Notes: generated from the sequence alone by a model not told the origin. A DNA stretch of 64,000 nt from Lacihabitans sp. LS3-19 (GCF_024343575.1 NZ_RJUA01000121.1:124001-188000); one strand, 5' to 3'. Numbered from the stretch's first letter, positions 19,168 to 28,329 are shown. Translations and numbers: made by a program.

Positions 19168-19175
19168 CAAATATA
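19168..19175 (-). promoter_or_regulatory. -7 element abutting pheS (TATATTTG)
   Basis: This exact TAnnTTTG match ends only seven bases before the chosen pheS ATG, so the transcript would start almost at the start codon. It lies within the longer open frame. Confidence 0.45.
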
Positions 19176-19280
19176 ATATTTTGAAAGCATTAATATTAAT
19201 AATAATGAGCAGATTGGCTTTTTAAATGTGGAAAATCTTATTTTAAGGTTTTGTAGCCTAAAATTACTTAAAATATTTTG

Positions 19281-19316
19281 AGGTATTTTTACTTAACTTA
19301 ATAGGTAGAAATACCT
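19281..19316. repeat. Inverted repeat upstream of an orphan promoter element
   Basis: AGGTATTT (19281-19288) is repeated in inverse as AAATACCT (19309-19316), separated by 20 bases. It ends seven bases ahead of the TATCTTTG element at 19323-19330, a position suited to an operator. The function is inferred only. Confidence 0.35.
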
Positions 19317-19322
19317 GTTTTG

Positions 19323-19330
19323 TATCTTTG
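19323..19330 (+). promoter_or_regulatory. Orphan plus-strand -7 element (TATCTTTG)
   Basis: This exact TAnnTTTG match points into an intergenic region with no plus-strand protein gene before a plus-strand terminator at 19531-19576. It is the main reason to suspect an RNA transcript here. Confidence 0.4.
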
Positions 19331-19576
19331 GGATATCATTAATGCGTTGATTTTTAATTGTTTATTTTTTTTGAGCTGTTTGGGAAACATACAATCTAAG
19401 ATTTTATATATTAATTTTACAATTGTTAGTCTTTTCCGCTGAATAAGCCATCTAAAATTTCGCATAATTATTAAATCTCTTTAGCTATTTAAAAACTAAT
19501 TCTGAATTAAAGATTTATTTTATTCTCAAGAAATCCAGAAAACAGCATTTTAGAATGTATTTCTGGATTTTTTAAT
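19331..19576 (+). ncRNA. Candidate small RNA between pheS and the VanX-like gene
   Basis: Between two minus-strand genes lies about 245 bases of plus-strand sequence. It begins at a consensus promoter element and ends at a hairpin whose T tract is on the plus strand only. No convincing protein is encoded; the best frame is a TTG-started 32-codon hydrophobic stretch from 19347. I do not recognise it as 6S, tmRNA, SRP RNA or RNase P. It is very AT-rich, so the transcript may also be a short peptide message or an antisense regulator of the convergent gene. Confidence 0.3.
19531..19576 (+). terminator. Hairpin terminator with plus-strand T tract
   Basis: An 11-base perfect stem (19531-19541 with 19560-19570; core ATCCAGAA/TTCTGGAT) has a small inner CATT/AATG pairing and is followed on the plus strand by six T (19568-19573). 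On the minus strand the following bases are not T-rich. It is therefore better as a plus-strand terminator, even though it abuts the minus-strand gene end at 19572. Confidence 0.6.
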
Positions 19577-20342
19577 TTACAATTTTATAGAGCTCTTTTG
19601 CTTTGGCTCTTGAATAGAAATTAAAATGCCACCACTCGCTATTAATTGATTCAAAACTGTATTTTTTCATAACATTTCTCAATAACACCCTATTGCTTAT
19701 TTGCTGTTCTGAAAGTTTACCTAGTTTTTGCATTTTATTTTCAAGGCGAGGATAAGCCAGATCCCCGAAAAAATCATATTTTGTTCCCATATCTAATGGT
19801 TCTTGTTTATTCACATCAAAAAGTGTGAGGTCTACGGCACACCCATAGTTATGTATGGAACCTTCAGAGGGATCAGCCACAAAATCTTTCCTACGTTTTG
19901 GAGGAATTGAATCTAATTTTTCCCAAAGAATAACTTGTATTGAATGCGGTCTAGTGGCATCATAAATTAGTAATCTTAATGCTGGGTTTATTGTTTTTAA
20001 ATAATCATTTGCTTTCGCAAGTTCTTCTGCTGGTTTTTTCTGCAAAAAACCTTTATCAAAATCTCCGTATACATCTTCACCAAAAAAATTGTCTTTAGAG
20101 CTATATTTTAAATCTACTAAAATCGTACTGTCCAAAGTTTGAATATTTACCAAACCTTGGGAAATCATGGAGTTTTCAAAAGGGGATGTTTTTGCTGATT
20201 GTGGTTTTTCTGTAATTCTTTCGTCTAAAATTAAATTCTCTGTTTCGGCCTGTTCTTTTTTATTGTTGCAAGAAATAAAGAGAATCCAAGCTGCTGAAAA
20301 TGAGATAAATTTTAAACAATATTTTTTTTGTATTTTTTGCAT
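19572..20342 (-). CDS. VanX-like D-Ala-D-Ala dipeptidase lipoprotein (M15)
   Basis: This is a peptidase of the M15 D-alanyl-D-alanine dipeptidase family that probably cleaves cell-wall-derived D-Ala-D-Ala. The first 25 residues form a lipoprotein signal with lipobox FISC and Cys25. Catalytic signatures are SIHNYGCAVDLTLFD (zinc His and Asp) and SEWWHFNFY (catalytic Glu and zinc His), as in VanX/DdpX. An Arg in DATRPHSIQV is also family-typical. At 256 residues it is VanX-like plus the leader. Linkage to vancomycin resistance is unlikely, since no vanA/vanH is nearby; cell-wall turnover is the safer reading. The gene stands alone. Confidence 0.85.
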   Translation of the reverse strand: MQKIQKKYCLKFISFSAAWILFISCNNKKEQAETENLILDERITEKPQSAKTSPFENSMISQGLVNIQTLDSTILVDLKYSSKDNFFGEDVYGDFDKGFLQKKPAEELAKANDYLKTINPALRLLIYDATRPHSIQVILWEKLDSIPPKRRKDFVADPSEGSIHNYGCAVDLTLFDVNKQEPLDMGTKYDFFGDLAYPRLENKMQKLGKLSEQQISNRVLLRNVMKKYSFESINSEWWHFNFYSRAKAKELYKIVN

Positions 20343-20424
20343 TCTTAAAATAGCAATCTTTTGTTTTCGAAATCTAATATAAAAAAACTAATTTGCTTCT
20401 TTTATTTATAAAAAGGAAACATTC

Positions 20425-21666
20425 ATGATTTTAAATTACATCTGGGTTGGTTTTTTTCTTGTTGCTTTCATCGTTGCCCTAATAAAATTAATATTTTTTG
20501 GAGATACAGAGATTTTTAAAATACTAATGGAGGGGATGTTTAAGTCTGCAGAATCTGCGGTAATGGACTTGGCTTTGCCATTAGCTGGTGTCATGACATT
20601 TTTTTTAGGAATACTGAAATTGGGTGAGGAAGCAGGTGTTATAAGAGTTTTGGCCAAAATTATTGCACCGTTTTTCAGCAGACTCTTTCCTGAGGTTCCT
20701 AAAGACCACAAAGCCAACGGTGAAATGATTATGAATTTTTCAGCAAATATGTTAGGTTTGGATAATGCCGCGACACCATTTGGACTTAAAGCTATGAAAA
20801 GTCTTCAAGAGTTGAATCCGAATAAAGATACCGCTTCAAATGCTCAAATTATGTTTATGGTTTTGCATAGTGCTGGGCCAGTTTTAATTCCACTTTCTAT
20901 CATGGCACAGCGTGCAATTTACCATGCTGCAGACCCCTCAGATATTTTTATTCCTGCCTTAATATCAGTATATGTGGCCACTTTTACTGGACTTTTAATT
21001 GTTGGGGTTAAACAAAAAATAAATTTTTTTGATAAAACTTTATTCTCCTGGTTGATAGGCATTACAGCTTTTATCGTATTTGTTCTTTGGTATTTTTCCG
21101 GATTATCAAAAGATGAAATTGAGCTTAAATCAAAGATTTTGAGCAACTTAATACTCTTTTCGTTCGTAACTGGATTTGTTGGGGCAGCATTTTACAAAAA
21201 GGTGGATATTTTTCCAACTTTTATTGAAGGTGCCAAAAGCGGTTTTGAAACCTCCGTAAAGATTATACCTTATTTGGTAGGTATGTTGGTTGCTATTAGT
21301 GTTTTTCGAAATTCAGGAGTTTTGACAGATTTAACCAACGGTTTGAAATGGTTAGTATCTTTTACTGGTATTAATACCGAATGGATTGATGCATTACCTA
21401 CTGCATTAATGCATCCATTGAGTGGTAGTGGATCTAGAGCTATGATGATTGAGACATTTGACAATCCTAATTTCGGTGTTGACTCTTTTGTTGGAAAGCT
21501 TTCAAGTGTATTTCAAGCTTGTTCGGATACTATTTTATATGTCTTAGCAGTATATTTTGGTAGTGTAAGTATTAAGCATACTCGCTATACTTTAACTGCG
21601 GGGCTTTTGGCAGATTTAGCTGGGGTTATTACCGCTATAGTTGTTTCCTATATATTCTTTTATTAA
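20425..21666 (+). CDS. SpmA-SpmB fusion, nucleoside-recognition (Gate) membrane protein
   Basis: This is an integral membrane protein of 413 residues joining two Gate/nucleoside-recognition domains (PF07670). The N-terminal half (about 1-200) resembles SpmA, with NFSANMLGLDNAATPFGLKAM. The C-terminal half (about 215-413) resembles SpmB, with SGFETSVKIIPYLVGMLV and HPLSGSGSRAMMIE. In sporulating Firmicutes these are separate spore-maturation proteins; fused versions in Gram-negative bacteria have no settled role, and transport is likely. The end overlaps the convergent small membrane protein by four bases. Confidence 0.85.
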   Translation: MILNYIWVGFFLVAFIVALIKLIFFGDTEIFKILMEGMFKSAESAVMDLALPLAGVMTFFLGILKLGEEAGVIRVLAKIIAPFFSRLFPEVPKDHKANGEMIMNFSANMLGLDNAATPFGLKAMKSLQELNPNKDTASNAQIMFMVLHSAGPVLIPLSIMAQRAIYHAADPSDIFIPALISVYVATFTGLLIVGVKQKINFFDKTLFSWLIGITAFIVFVLWYFSGLSKDEIELKSKILSNLILFSFVTGFVGAAFYKKVDIFPTFIEGAKSGFETSVKIIPYLVGMLVAISVFRNSGVLTDLTNGLKWLVSFTGINTEWIDALPTALMHPLSGSGSRAMMIETFDNPNFGVDSFVGKLSSVFQACSDTILYVLAVYFGSVSIKHTRYTLTAGLLADLAGVITAIVVSYIFFY

Positions 21667-21875
21667 TGTCTTCTACGGTATTTTGCCCTGATTTCATCTC
21701 TTGAGCATGAGTTATTGCTACAACCAGTGTTTGTCAAACTTTGTACTAAAAAACCTATTCCTAAAATATAAAGAAAAACATTGTTGGAAAAATATACGGC
21801 AGCTCCGATAAATATAACTGATATGCTTAGATGAGTTATTCTTAGTATTGTCCAGTTTTTTAAGAAATTTTCCAT
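21663..21875 (-). CDS. Small membrane protein, DUF2892-like
   Basis: This 70-residue protein has two hydrophobic segments separated by a short polar turn. Its C-terminal tail TGCSNNSCSRDEIRAKYRRRH holds two cysteines and a basic end. The layout (NWTILRITHLSIS, then a Gly-rich second helix with GCS) resembles the YgaP-type inner-membrane DUF2892 family, often found with rhodanese domains; none is present here. The ATG at 21875 is preferred over a TTG at 21902, because a TAAATTTG element occupies 21900-21907. It ends inside the last codons of the convergent Gate-domain gene. Confidence 0.6.
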   Translation of the reverse strand: MENFLKNWTILRITHLSISVIFIGAAVYFSNNVFLYILGIGFLVQSLTNTGCSNNSCSRDEIRAKYRRRH

Positions 21876-21899
21876 TATTGTTATTTTATACTTTTGTAA

Positions 21900-21907
21900 C
21901 AAATTTA
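21900..21907 (-). promoter_or_regulatory. Candidate -7 element (TAAATTTG) for the small membrane protein
   Basis: This exact TAnnTTTG match ends 24 bases before the ATG at 21875 and overlaps the alternative TTG start. Confidence 0.45.
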
Positions 21908-22037
21908 AAGGGAGAATAATTTGTTTCTGACCGTTAAATGCTAAAGTATTGTTAAATCTTGTAATAATTTTGATTTTGTTAATTTTACAAATTAAAATTG
22001 TTCAATAATTTTAAGAAAAGGTAAACCCATAAAAAAA

Positions 22038-23180
22038 ATGAAAACTATTAAAGTATTATTGATTTTAATATCAATAACAATTATCTCCTGTTCTAAATCA
22101 GGGAAAAAAGCCTTGGAGTCAGGAAATTATTATCAAGCGGCAATTCAAGCCATTGAAAAACTCCGAAAAGATAGTAATAATGACAAATCACTAGAAGTAT
22201 TACCTAATGCCTATGGATTGGCTAAAGAGGATTTATTGAAAGATATTGGAAGAGCAAAAGTCGCGAATCAGCAATTTAAGTACGAAAGAGTTGTGGAAGA
22301 CTACAAAAAGTTGAACGATCTCCATGACAGAATTGAAAAATGTGTTGCTTGTAGAAATATAGTTTCTCCAGATTCTTACTATTCTGAATATCAGAAAGCC
22401 GTAGATTTAGCAGCAAATGAGCGATATGACTTTGCAAATTCCTTATTAAAAAAAGGAACAATCGATAATGGAAGAGCAGCTTATGATAATTTTAATGCTT
22501 TATTAGCTTTTGCACCAGATTTTAAAGACGCGTCTGAAAAAGCGGAGGAGGCTCTGTTTGTGGGGTCCTACCATGTGGTTGTTGAGCAGCCTGCAATAAA
22601 CTCAAAAATGTACCAATACAGCAATGAGTTTTTTCAAAGTAAAATAGATGAGTTTTTACAGACAAATAGAAGACTTAATAAATTTATAAGATTTTATCAA
22701 CCTGCTGAAGCAAAGGAAATTAAACTTAATCCTGACCATGTTGTGAGATTAGAGTTCATTGAATTTGTTGTTGGAGAAACCAATCTTAAATCGGATAAAG
22801 AAACTGTTATTAGTAAAGATTCTGTAAAAACAGGAACTGCGAAATTAGGTGGCAAAAACGTAGATGTTTATGGCTTAGTAAAAGCTACTATAACTAGATA
22901 TCAAAAATCTGTTAGATCTCGTGGAATAATGTCTTTAGAAATATATGATTATAAATCAAAGAAAGTTTTATTGAAAGACCAACTCCCGGGTGAATTTGTT
23001 TGGGATACTAAGTGGGCATCATACAACGGCGACGAAAGGGCTCTGTCGAAAATTGATTTAGAAGCAACTAAGTTTAAAGAGCAAATGCCGCCTCCTGCTC
23101 AACAAATGTTTATCGAATTCTGTAAACCGATTTATGATCAGTTTTCAACAAGAATAAAGAAATTTTATGACAAATATTAA
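22038..23180 (+). CDS. Lipoprotein with TPR-like N-terminal region, unknown function
   Basis: This 380-residue protein has a clear lipoprotein signal with lipobox ending at Cys18 (ISCSKSG). The first 160 residues are helical and TPR-like (SGNYYQAAIQAIEKLRKDSNN, with paired Tyr/Ala patterns), and include CVACRN. The C-terminal half is beta-rich, with VVGETNLKSDKE and KVLLKDQLPGEFVWDTKWASYNGDERAL. The second motif resembles lipoproteins that Bacteroidota genomes annotate only as hypothetical. It is likely on the periplasmic face of a membrane. The stop precedes a strong bidirectional terminator shared with accC. Confidence 0.7.
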   Translation: MKTIKVLLILISITIISCSKSGKKALESGNYYQAAIQAIEKLRKDSNNDKSLEVLPNAYGLAKEDLLKDIGRAKVANQQFKYERVVEDYKKLNDLHDRIEKCVACRNIVSPDSYYSEYQKAVDLAANERYDFANSLLKKGTIDNGRAAYDNFNALLAFAPDFKDASEKAEEALFVGSYHVVVEQPAINSKMYQYSNEFFQSKIDEFLQTNRRLNKFIRFYQPAEAKEIKLNPDHVVRLEFIEFVVGETNLKSDKETVISKDSVKTGTAKLGGKNVDVYGLVKATITRYQKSVRSRGIMSLEIYDYKSKKVLLKDQLPGEFVWDTKWASYNGDERALSKIDLEATKFKEQMPPPAQQMFIEFCKPIYDQFSTRIKKFYDKY

Positions 23181-23186
23181 AAAAAG

Positions 23187-23218
23187 AAAAGTCGAGATTG
23201 CTCTCGACTTTTTTTTAT
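23187..23218. terminator. Bidirectional terminator between lipoprotein gene and accC
   Basis: The 11-base perfect stem AAAAGTCGAGA (23187-23197) pairs with TCTCGACTTTT (23202-23212) around a TTGC loop. T runs follow on both strands. It serves the plus-strand lipoprotein gene and minus-strand accC. Confidence 0.85.
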
Positions 23219-24558
23219 AAATTTTCAAAATCAAAAGTTTCTAGAAATGAAGTATTGAACTTTCCAGATTTAAAAGTTTCGTCATCCATGAGTTTTAAAT
23301 GGAATGGAATCGTAGTTTTTACGCCATCTATAAAAAACTCTTGTAATGCCCTTTTCATTCTTACTATTACTTCTTCTCTGCTTCTAGCTGTCACAATAAG
23401 CTTAGCTATCATTGAGTCATAATTTGGTGGAATAGTATAACCTGCATAAACATGCGAGTCAACTCTGATTCCATGCCCGCCTGGTAGGTTTATCTGTAAA
23501 ATTTTACCAGGGCTTGGTCTAAAGTTATTCTTTGGATCTTCTGCATTTATTCTACATTCCATCGAATACATTTTCGGGAAATAGTTAATTCCAGAAATTG
23601 GTATACCAGCAGCCACCTTTATTTGTTCTTTTATTAGATCAAAATCAGTAACTTCTTCTGTTATAGGGTGTTCCACTTGGATTCTGGTGTTCATTTCCAT
23701 GAAATAGAATTTTCCGTGTTTGTCAACTAGAAATTCTACAGTACCAGCACCTTCATATTTAATGGCTGTTGCACCTGCTATAGCTGCAGCTCCCATTTGC
23801 TCTCTTAGTTCGTCAGAAACTACTGGAGAAGGAGTTTCTTCAACGAGTTTTTGGTGTCTTCTTTGAATTGAACAATCACGCTCAGAAAGGTGGCAAACTT
23901 TACCGTATTGATCGCCAACTATTTGGATTTCAATATGTCTAGGTTCTTCAATGAATTTTTCAAGATATAAACCATCATTACCAAAAGCCGCACCAGATTC
24001 CATTTTGGCATCGTCCCAGTTTTTTTGGAAGTCTTCCGATTTCCTGATGATTCTCATACCTCTTCCGCCGCCGCCAGCCGTTGCTTTTACTATTACAGGA
24101 TAACCCATAGCTTCGGCTAACTTTATACCTTCTTCAACAGATTCTAATAAGCCTTCTGAGCCGGGTATACAAGGAACACCAGCTTTTTTCATCGTTTCTT
24201 TGGCAGTGGCTTTATCTCCCATTTGGTTGATTTGCTCAGCGGTAGCACCGATGAATTTTATTTTGTAATCTTCACAAATTCTAGAAAATTCAGCATTTTC
24301 TGATAAAAAACCATATCCCGGATGAATGGCATCTGCATTGGTAATTTCAGCAGCAGAAATTATACTAGGTATATTTAGATAAGACTGTTTACTAGCAGGA
24401 GGTCCAATACATACAGCTTCATCTGCAAATCTAACGTGTAGGCTTTCTTTGTCTGCTGTGGAATAAACAGCAACAGTTTTAATACCCATTTCTTTACACG
24501 TACGAATTATTCGAAGAGCTATTTCGCCTCGATTGGCAATTAATATTTTTTTAAACAT
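23215..24558 (-). CDS. accC: Acetyl-CoA carboxylase, biotin carboxylase subunit
   Basis: AccC carboxylates biotin on AccB with ATP and bicarbonate, the first half of malonyl-CoA formation. The N-terminal [16 protein letters not shown], the ATP-grasp glycine loop [10 protein letters not shown] and the catalytic [11 protein letters not shown] region are all present. Length (447 residues) is standard. It is the last gene of the unit with accB, 19 bases downstream of it, and ends against a bidirectional terminator. The carboxyltransferase subunits (accA/accD) are not in the window. Confidence 0.97.
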   Translation of the reverse strand: MFKKILIANRGEIALRIIRTCKEMGIKTVAVYSTADKESLHVRFADEAVCIGPPASKQSYLNIPSIISAAEITNADAIHPGYGFLSENAEFSRICEDYKIKFIGATAEQINQMGDKATAKETMKKAGVPCIPGSEGLLESVEEGIKLAEAMGYPVIVKATAGGGGRGMRIIRKSEDFQKNWDDAKMESGAAFGNDGLYLEKFIEEPRHIEIQIVGDQYGKVCHLSERDCSIQRRHQKLVEETPSPVVSDELREQMGAAAIAGATAIKYEGAGTVEFLVDKHGKFYFMEMNTRIQVEHPITEEVTDFDLIKEQIKVAAGIPISGINYFPKMYSMECRINAEDPKNNFRPSPGKILQINLPGGHGIRVDSHVYAGYTIPPNYDSMIAKLIVTARSREEVIVRMKRALQEFFIDGVKTTIPFHLKLMDDETFKSGKFNTSFLETFDFENL

Positions 24559-24577
24559 AGCTTTTGAAATTTAAACC

Positions 24578-25054
24578 TCAAGATGGGTCAATTAAGAAAA
24601 GAGGTTGGTCATATTCCACAGGAGTAGCATCGTCAACCAATATTTTTACGATTTTACCTGAAACTTCGGCTTCGATTTCATTAAATAATTTCATCGCCTC
24701 AAGTATACAGATTACTTTTCCTGAGTTTATTTCATCTCCAACCTCGATGAAGTTTGGTTTTCCTGGCCCCGCTGATCTATAAAATGTTCCAATCATAGGA
24801 GCTTTTATTTCGATCAAATTTGAAGCAACAACTGGTGCTTCAACTATTGCAGGAGCACTTTGGCTTTCTTTTGAAGGGGCAATATATTCCACCGCCTGGC
24901 TAGTTGATTCTTGAACAGGAGCTGAAACATAATGAACCGGGCTTCCTCCATTTCTTTTGATTTGTAGTTTCAATTCCGAGGTTTCAATGTTTACCTCATT
25001 TAAATCAGACTTTGAAATAAAATCTATAAGTTTTTGAATTTCTCTAGTATCCAT
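24578..25054 (-). CDS. accB: Biotin carboxyl carrier protein of acetyl-CoA carboxylase
   Basis: AccB carries biotin between the carboxylase and carboxyltransferase. The N-terminal 35 residues (TREIQKLIDFISKSDLNEV) are typical. A Pro/Ala/Ser-rich linker spans 40-78, and the biotinyl domain (79-158) carries the biotinylated Lys122 in EAMKLFNEIEAE. The Leu after that lysine replaces the Met of E. coli and is common in this phylum. A TACATTTG element 27 bases upstream suggests that accB-accC can be transcribed separately from efp. Confidence 0.96.
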   Translation of the reverse strand: MDTREIQKLIDFISKSDLNEVNIETSELKLQIKRNGGSPVHYVSAPVQESTSQAVEYIAPSKESQSAPAIVEAPVVASNLIEIKAPMIGTFYRSAGPGKPNFIEVGDEINSGKVICILEAMKLFNEIEAEVSGKIVKILVDDATPVEYDQPLFLIDPS

Positions 25055-25081
25055 GTTTTAAAGGTTATTAAGGTTTAGTTA

Positions 25082-25089
25082 CAAATGTA
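25082..25089 (-). promoter_or_regulatory. Candidate -7 element for accB-accC (TACATTTG)
   Basis: This exact TAnnTTTG match lies in the 63-base efp-accB gap and ends 27 bases before the accB start. Confidence 0.45.
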
Positions 25090-25117
25090 ATAACTTAAAC
25101 CATTTTTTATAAATATT

Positions 25118-25687
25118 TTATTTCTCTTTTACTCGAGAATCGTACTCGTATGAAGAAGTGTTTACTTTGATAAGTTCGTCGTTGTTAATAAAAAGAGGCA
25201 CTTTAATAGTAGCCCCAGTTTCTACTGTCGCTGGTTTGCTTGCGTTTGTAGCTGTGTCTCCTTTTATTCCAGGTTCAGTGTAAGTAATTCTCAATTCTAC
25301 ATAAGCAGGCATCTCAACTGAAAGTGGAGTTTCTGTTTCTGAATGAACTAAAATATCTACGTTTGAGCCTTCCTTCATCAAATCTGCTAAAGGAACCATT
25401 GCATCGCCTAATGATATTTGTTCAAAAGTATCATTGTCCATGAAATTGTATCCTAATTCATCTTTGTATAAAAACTGATATGGACGTTTTTCAATTCTTG
25501 CCGTGGTAACTTTTTCTCCGGCAGTAAATGTATTGTCTAAAACTCTGCCAGTTTTAATGTTTTTAAGTTTTGTACGAACAAATGCTCCGCCTTTTCCAGG
25601 TTTTACGTGCTGAAACTCTACTATAATAAAAAGGTCATTGTTCCATTCTAAACATAAACCGTTTCTAAAATCTGCTGTTGTTGCCAT
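25118..25687 (-). CDS. efp: Elongation factor P
   Basis: EF-P relieves ribosome stalling at proline runs. At 189 residues it has the three beta-barrel domains expected. The tip loop reads KPGKGGAFV, with Lys32 at the position modified in other bacteria; no modifying enzyme (EpmA/EpmB or YmfI) is seen in the window. The C-terminal [22 protein letters not shown] and [19 protein letters not shown] are typical. It starts two bases after the upstream exported-protein gene ends, so the two are cotranscribed. Confidence 0.97.
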   Translation of the reverse strand: MATTADFRNGLCLEWNNDLFIIVEFQHVKPGKGGAFVRTKLKNIKTGRVLDNTFTAGEKVTTARIEKRPYQFLYKDELGYNFMDNDTFEQISLGDAMVPLADLMKEGSNVDILVHSETETPLSVEMPAYVELRITYTEPGIKGDTATNASKPATVETGATIKVPLFINNDELIKVNTSSYEYDSRVKEK

Positions 25688-25689
25688 TG

Positions 25690-26328
25690 TTATTTTTCTA
25701 TATTTATTCTTAAGCTTAGAAATACTGATTTCTCAGAGATTCTAGCAAAATTTATTTTTTTTGAATCTTTATAAAAATTAAAGTTATTAGCTCCTGAGTT
25801 TAACCCTAGTTTAACTGAAAATGAATCACTTACAGTATAAACTACATAAATAGTGGAGTTTAGATTATTGTTTTTTGAGAAAATACTGTTGAAAACCACA
25901 GGTTTAAGTTCCATATCTACAGGAATTACAACTTTGGATGAATCCACACTTTTTGAAAGATTAAATGAGGCAACTTCTTGCATTATGCCTAATCCAAAAT
26001 CTTTATGGAAAAATTCAACACCTAAAGGTAGATTAAAACTAGAATTTAAAAAACTATCTTTGACAATAAGCTGAGTCGAACCACTTTTTTTGTCTGGAGG
26101 CCAAATGGTTTCCTTAAATACTTTACCAGTAAACTGGAAAGAAGTAATAATACGGACAGGAATTCTCTTTTTTAATTGAAGCATTTCCCCAACAGAAATC
26201 GAGAAATTATTATTTGATTTTGATAGATTCGTTTTAAAATTAACATTAGTGAAGGTTCTAATTTCTTGAGAATAGGAAAAACTTAGTCCCAAAAACAAAA
26301 CCAATAATGTTAAAATTATTCTTCTCAT
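25690..26328 (-). CDS. Exported protein of unknown function inside the fatty-acid operon
   Basis: This 212-residue protein has a clean signal peptide ([20 protein letters not shown]). The remainder is beta-rich with alternating polar and hydrophobic residues ([43 protein letters not shown]). The C-terminus ends in a strand pattern like an outer-membrane beta-barrel or its partner. No catalytic motif or named domain is recognised. It sits between fabH (four bases) and efp (two bases) in a core-metabolism operon, an odd place for an envelope protein. It could be a lineage-specific insertion. Confidence 0.65.
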   Translation of the reverse strand: MRRIILTLLVLFLGLSFSYSQEIRTFTNVNFKTNLSKSNNNFSISVGEMLQLKKRIPVRIITSFQFTGKVFKETIWPPDKKSGSTQLIVKDSFLNSSFNLPLGVEFFHKDFGLGIMQEVASFNLSKSVDSSKVVIPVDMELKPVVFNSIFSKNNNLNSTIYVVYTVSDSFSVKLGLNSGANNFNFYKDSKKINFARISEKSVFLSLRINIEK

Positions 26329-26332
26329 ATAA

Positions 26333-27319
26333 TCAAATAGCCCATTTTACATAAACAGACCCCCATGTAAATCCACCACCGAAAGCGGCTAATATAAGAT
26401 TATCTCCTTTTTTTATCTGATCTTGGTAATCAAACAAACAAAGCGGTATAGTAGCAGCGGTGGTATTTCCATATTTTTGGATGTTTACCATAACTTTGTC
26501 TTCGCCTATACCCATACGGTTGGCTGTAGCATCTATAATTCTTTTGTTGGCTTGATGTGGCACCAACCATCTTACGTCCTCGCCCTTCAAATTATTTTTT
26601 TCCATTATAGCAGCAGCAACATTTGCCATGTTAGTCACGGCAAATTTAAATACTTGCGGGCCTTCTTGATTGATATAGTGGTAGCGTTTGTCGATGGTAT
26701 CATGCGAGGCGGGATATTTACTTCCACCACCTTTCATAATCAAATGGTTCTCTCCACTTCCATCTGAGTGTAACATAAAATCTATGATTCCGTTTTCACC
26801 TTCGGTTGGCTCTAATAAAACGGCTCCAGCTCCATCACCAAATAAAACACAGGTTGTCCTGTCTGTATAATCTATAATTGAGGACATTTTGTCCGCACCT
26901 ACTACTATTACTTTTTTGAACCTTCCTGACTCTATGAACTGAGCACCAGTGGTTAAGGCATATATAAAACCAGAACAAGCTGCTAAAATGTCAAAACTGC
27001 AGATACTTGGAATTCCAACCTGAGTACATACCAAATTGGCGGTTGAAGGGAACATATAGTCTGGAGTAACTGTCGCTACAATAACCAAATCTATATCATT
27101 TGGGTCTGTGTTGGTTTTTTCTAAAAGACCTCTTACTGCTTCTGCAGCCATTACTGAAGTACCTTTACCTTCACCTTTTAGAATCCTTCTTTCTTTTATG
27201 CCTGTTCTTGAAGTTATCCATTCGTCATTAGTCTCTACAATTTTCTCTAAATCGGCATTGGTCATCACGTCTTCAGGTACATAACCGTGTATACCAGTAA
27301 TGGCAGCTTTCAAATTCAT
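26333..27319 (-). CDS. fabH: Beta-ketoacyl-ACP synthase III
   Basis: FabH condenses acyl-CoA primers with malonyl-ACP to start fatty-acid synthesis. The catalytic triad is visible as Cys115 ([11 protein letters not shown]), His255 (PHQANKRI) and Asn285 ([10 protein letters not shown]). The 328-residue length is typical. It lies 29 bases downstream of plsX in the conserved rpmF-plsX-fabH order, which links lipid and ribosome production. Preference for branched or acetyl primers cannot be told from sequence alone. Confidence 0.97.
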   Translation of the reverse strand: MNLKAAITGIHGYVPEDVMTNADLEKIVETNDEWITSRTGIKERRILKGEGKGTSVMAAEAVRGLLEKTNTDPNDIDLVIVATVTPDYMFPSTANLVCTQVGIPSICSFDILAACSGFIYALTTGAQFIESGRFKKVIVVGADKMSSIIDYTDRTTCVLFGDGAGAVLLEPTEGENGIIDFMLHSDGSGENHLIMKGGGSKYPASHDTIDKRYHYINQEGPQVFKFAVTNMANVAAAIMEKNNLKGEDVRWLVPHQANKRIIDATANRMGIGEDKVMVNIQKYGNTTAATIPLCLFDYQDQIKKGDNLILAAFGGGFTWGSVYVKWAI

Positions 27320-27348
27320 AGGCTTAGTTCTATTAGAAATCTAAAATT

Positions 27349-28290
27349 TTACAAAAATACTTCTTTTATTTTATCTACCACCTTAGACTCAATTTGTTTT
27401 TGAGCAAGTAGTATCATGTTTTTTATTGCAAGAGGCGTTGATATACCATGACCAACAATCACGTTTCCGTTTACGCCAATTATAGGGCTACCACCAGCCA
27501 CCTCATAATTCATCCTGTTGATAAGCTGATCATTAATGCCTTGTGTTGCACAATATTCATAAAGAGATTCACCCATTTTAAACATCACATTTCCAGTAAA
27601 ACCATCAGTTACAATTACATCAGCATGTCCATCAAATAGATCCCTGCCTTCGATATTTCCAATAAAATTTACTTTCTTGTTGTTTTTCAGGAGTTGATAA
27701 GCAGCTTGAGCAACAGTATTGCCTTTTTCTTCTTCTGAACCAATATTTAAAAGCCCAACTTTCGGGTTTTCAATATTTAATGCAAATTTGGCATAAAGAC
27801 TACCAAGTTCTGCAAACTGCATGAGTACTTCAGGCTTACAGTCGGCATTGGCACCAATGTCCAGCATAAGACTATATTGCCCATTTTTTAAAGGAAAATA
27901 ACCCGCAATAGGTGGCCTTTGAAGGTTTCCGATTGTTCTTAAAGTAAACAATGAGCCTACCATCATAGCACCGGTATTGCCAGCACTACAAAATGCTGAC
28001 ACTTGGCCTTCCTTTAAAAGCTTAAACCCAACTCCTATAGAAGAATTGGGTTTTTGACTAAATGCTCTAGTAGGATGTTCGTGCATTTCGATGACATCAT
28101 TGGTGAATATCATCTCAATAGCATCTTTTCTAAACTCAAGGTCATGAATGACTTCGAGCATAGCATCTTGCTTTCCGATTAATACAATTTGATAGTCTTC
28201 TGGTAATTCAGAAGTAGCTAAAATAGCTCCTTCTATTACTGCTTTGGGGGCAAAATCGCCTCCCATTGCATCAACTGCAATTTTCTTCAT
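27349..28290 (-). CDS. plsX: Phosphate acyltransferase PlsX
   Basis: PlsX makes acyl-phosphate from acyl-ACP, the first step in phospholipid synthesis with PlsY. Family signatures are IAVDAMGGDFAPKAVIEGA at the N-terminus, FCSAGNTGAMMVGSLF, MLDIGANADCKPE and VTDGFTGNVMFKMGES. Length 313 is slightly shorter than E. coli PlsX but usual for Bacteroidota. It is flanked by rpmF upstream (39 bases) and fabH downstream. Confidence 0.97.
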   Translation of the reverse strand: MKKIAVDAMGGDFAPKAVIEGAILATSELPEDYQIVLIGKQDAMLEVIHDLEFRKDAIEMIFTNDVIEMHEHPTRAFSQKPNSSIGVGFKLLKEGQVSAFCSAGNTGAMMVGSLFTLRTIGNLQRPPIAGYFPLKNGQYSLMLDIGANADCKPEVLMQFAELGSLYAKFALNIENPKVGLLNIGSEEEKGNTVAQAAYQLLKNNKKVNFIGNIEGRDLFDGHADVIVTDGFTGNVMFKMGESLYEYCATQGINDQLINRMNYEVAGGSPIIGVNGNVIVGHGISTPLAIKNMILLAQKQIESKVVDKIKEVFL

Positions 28291-28329
28291 CGGTTAAATT
28301 ATTTTTTGGAAACTAATATTTACTTCGAA

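Noticed and set aside
19572-20342. Vancomycin resistance cluster
   Set aside because: Only a VanX-like dipeptidase lipoprotein is present; no ligase, dehydrogenase or VanRS pair. Wall recycling is a simpler reading.
26423-26767. 114-codon plus-strand frame
   Set aside because: It is antisense to the catalytic part of fabH, with a composition like a reversed coding sequence.
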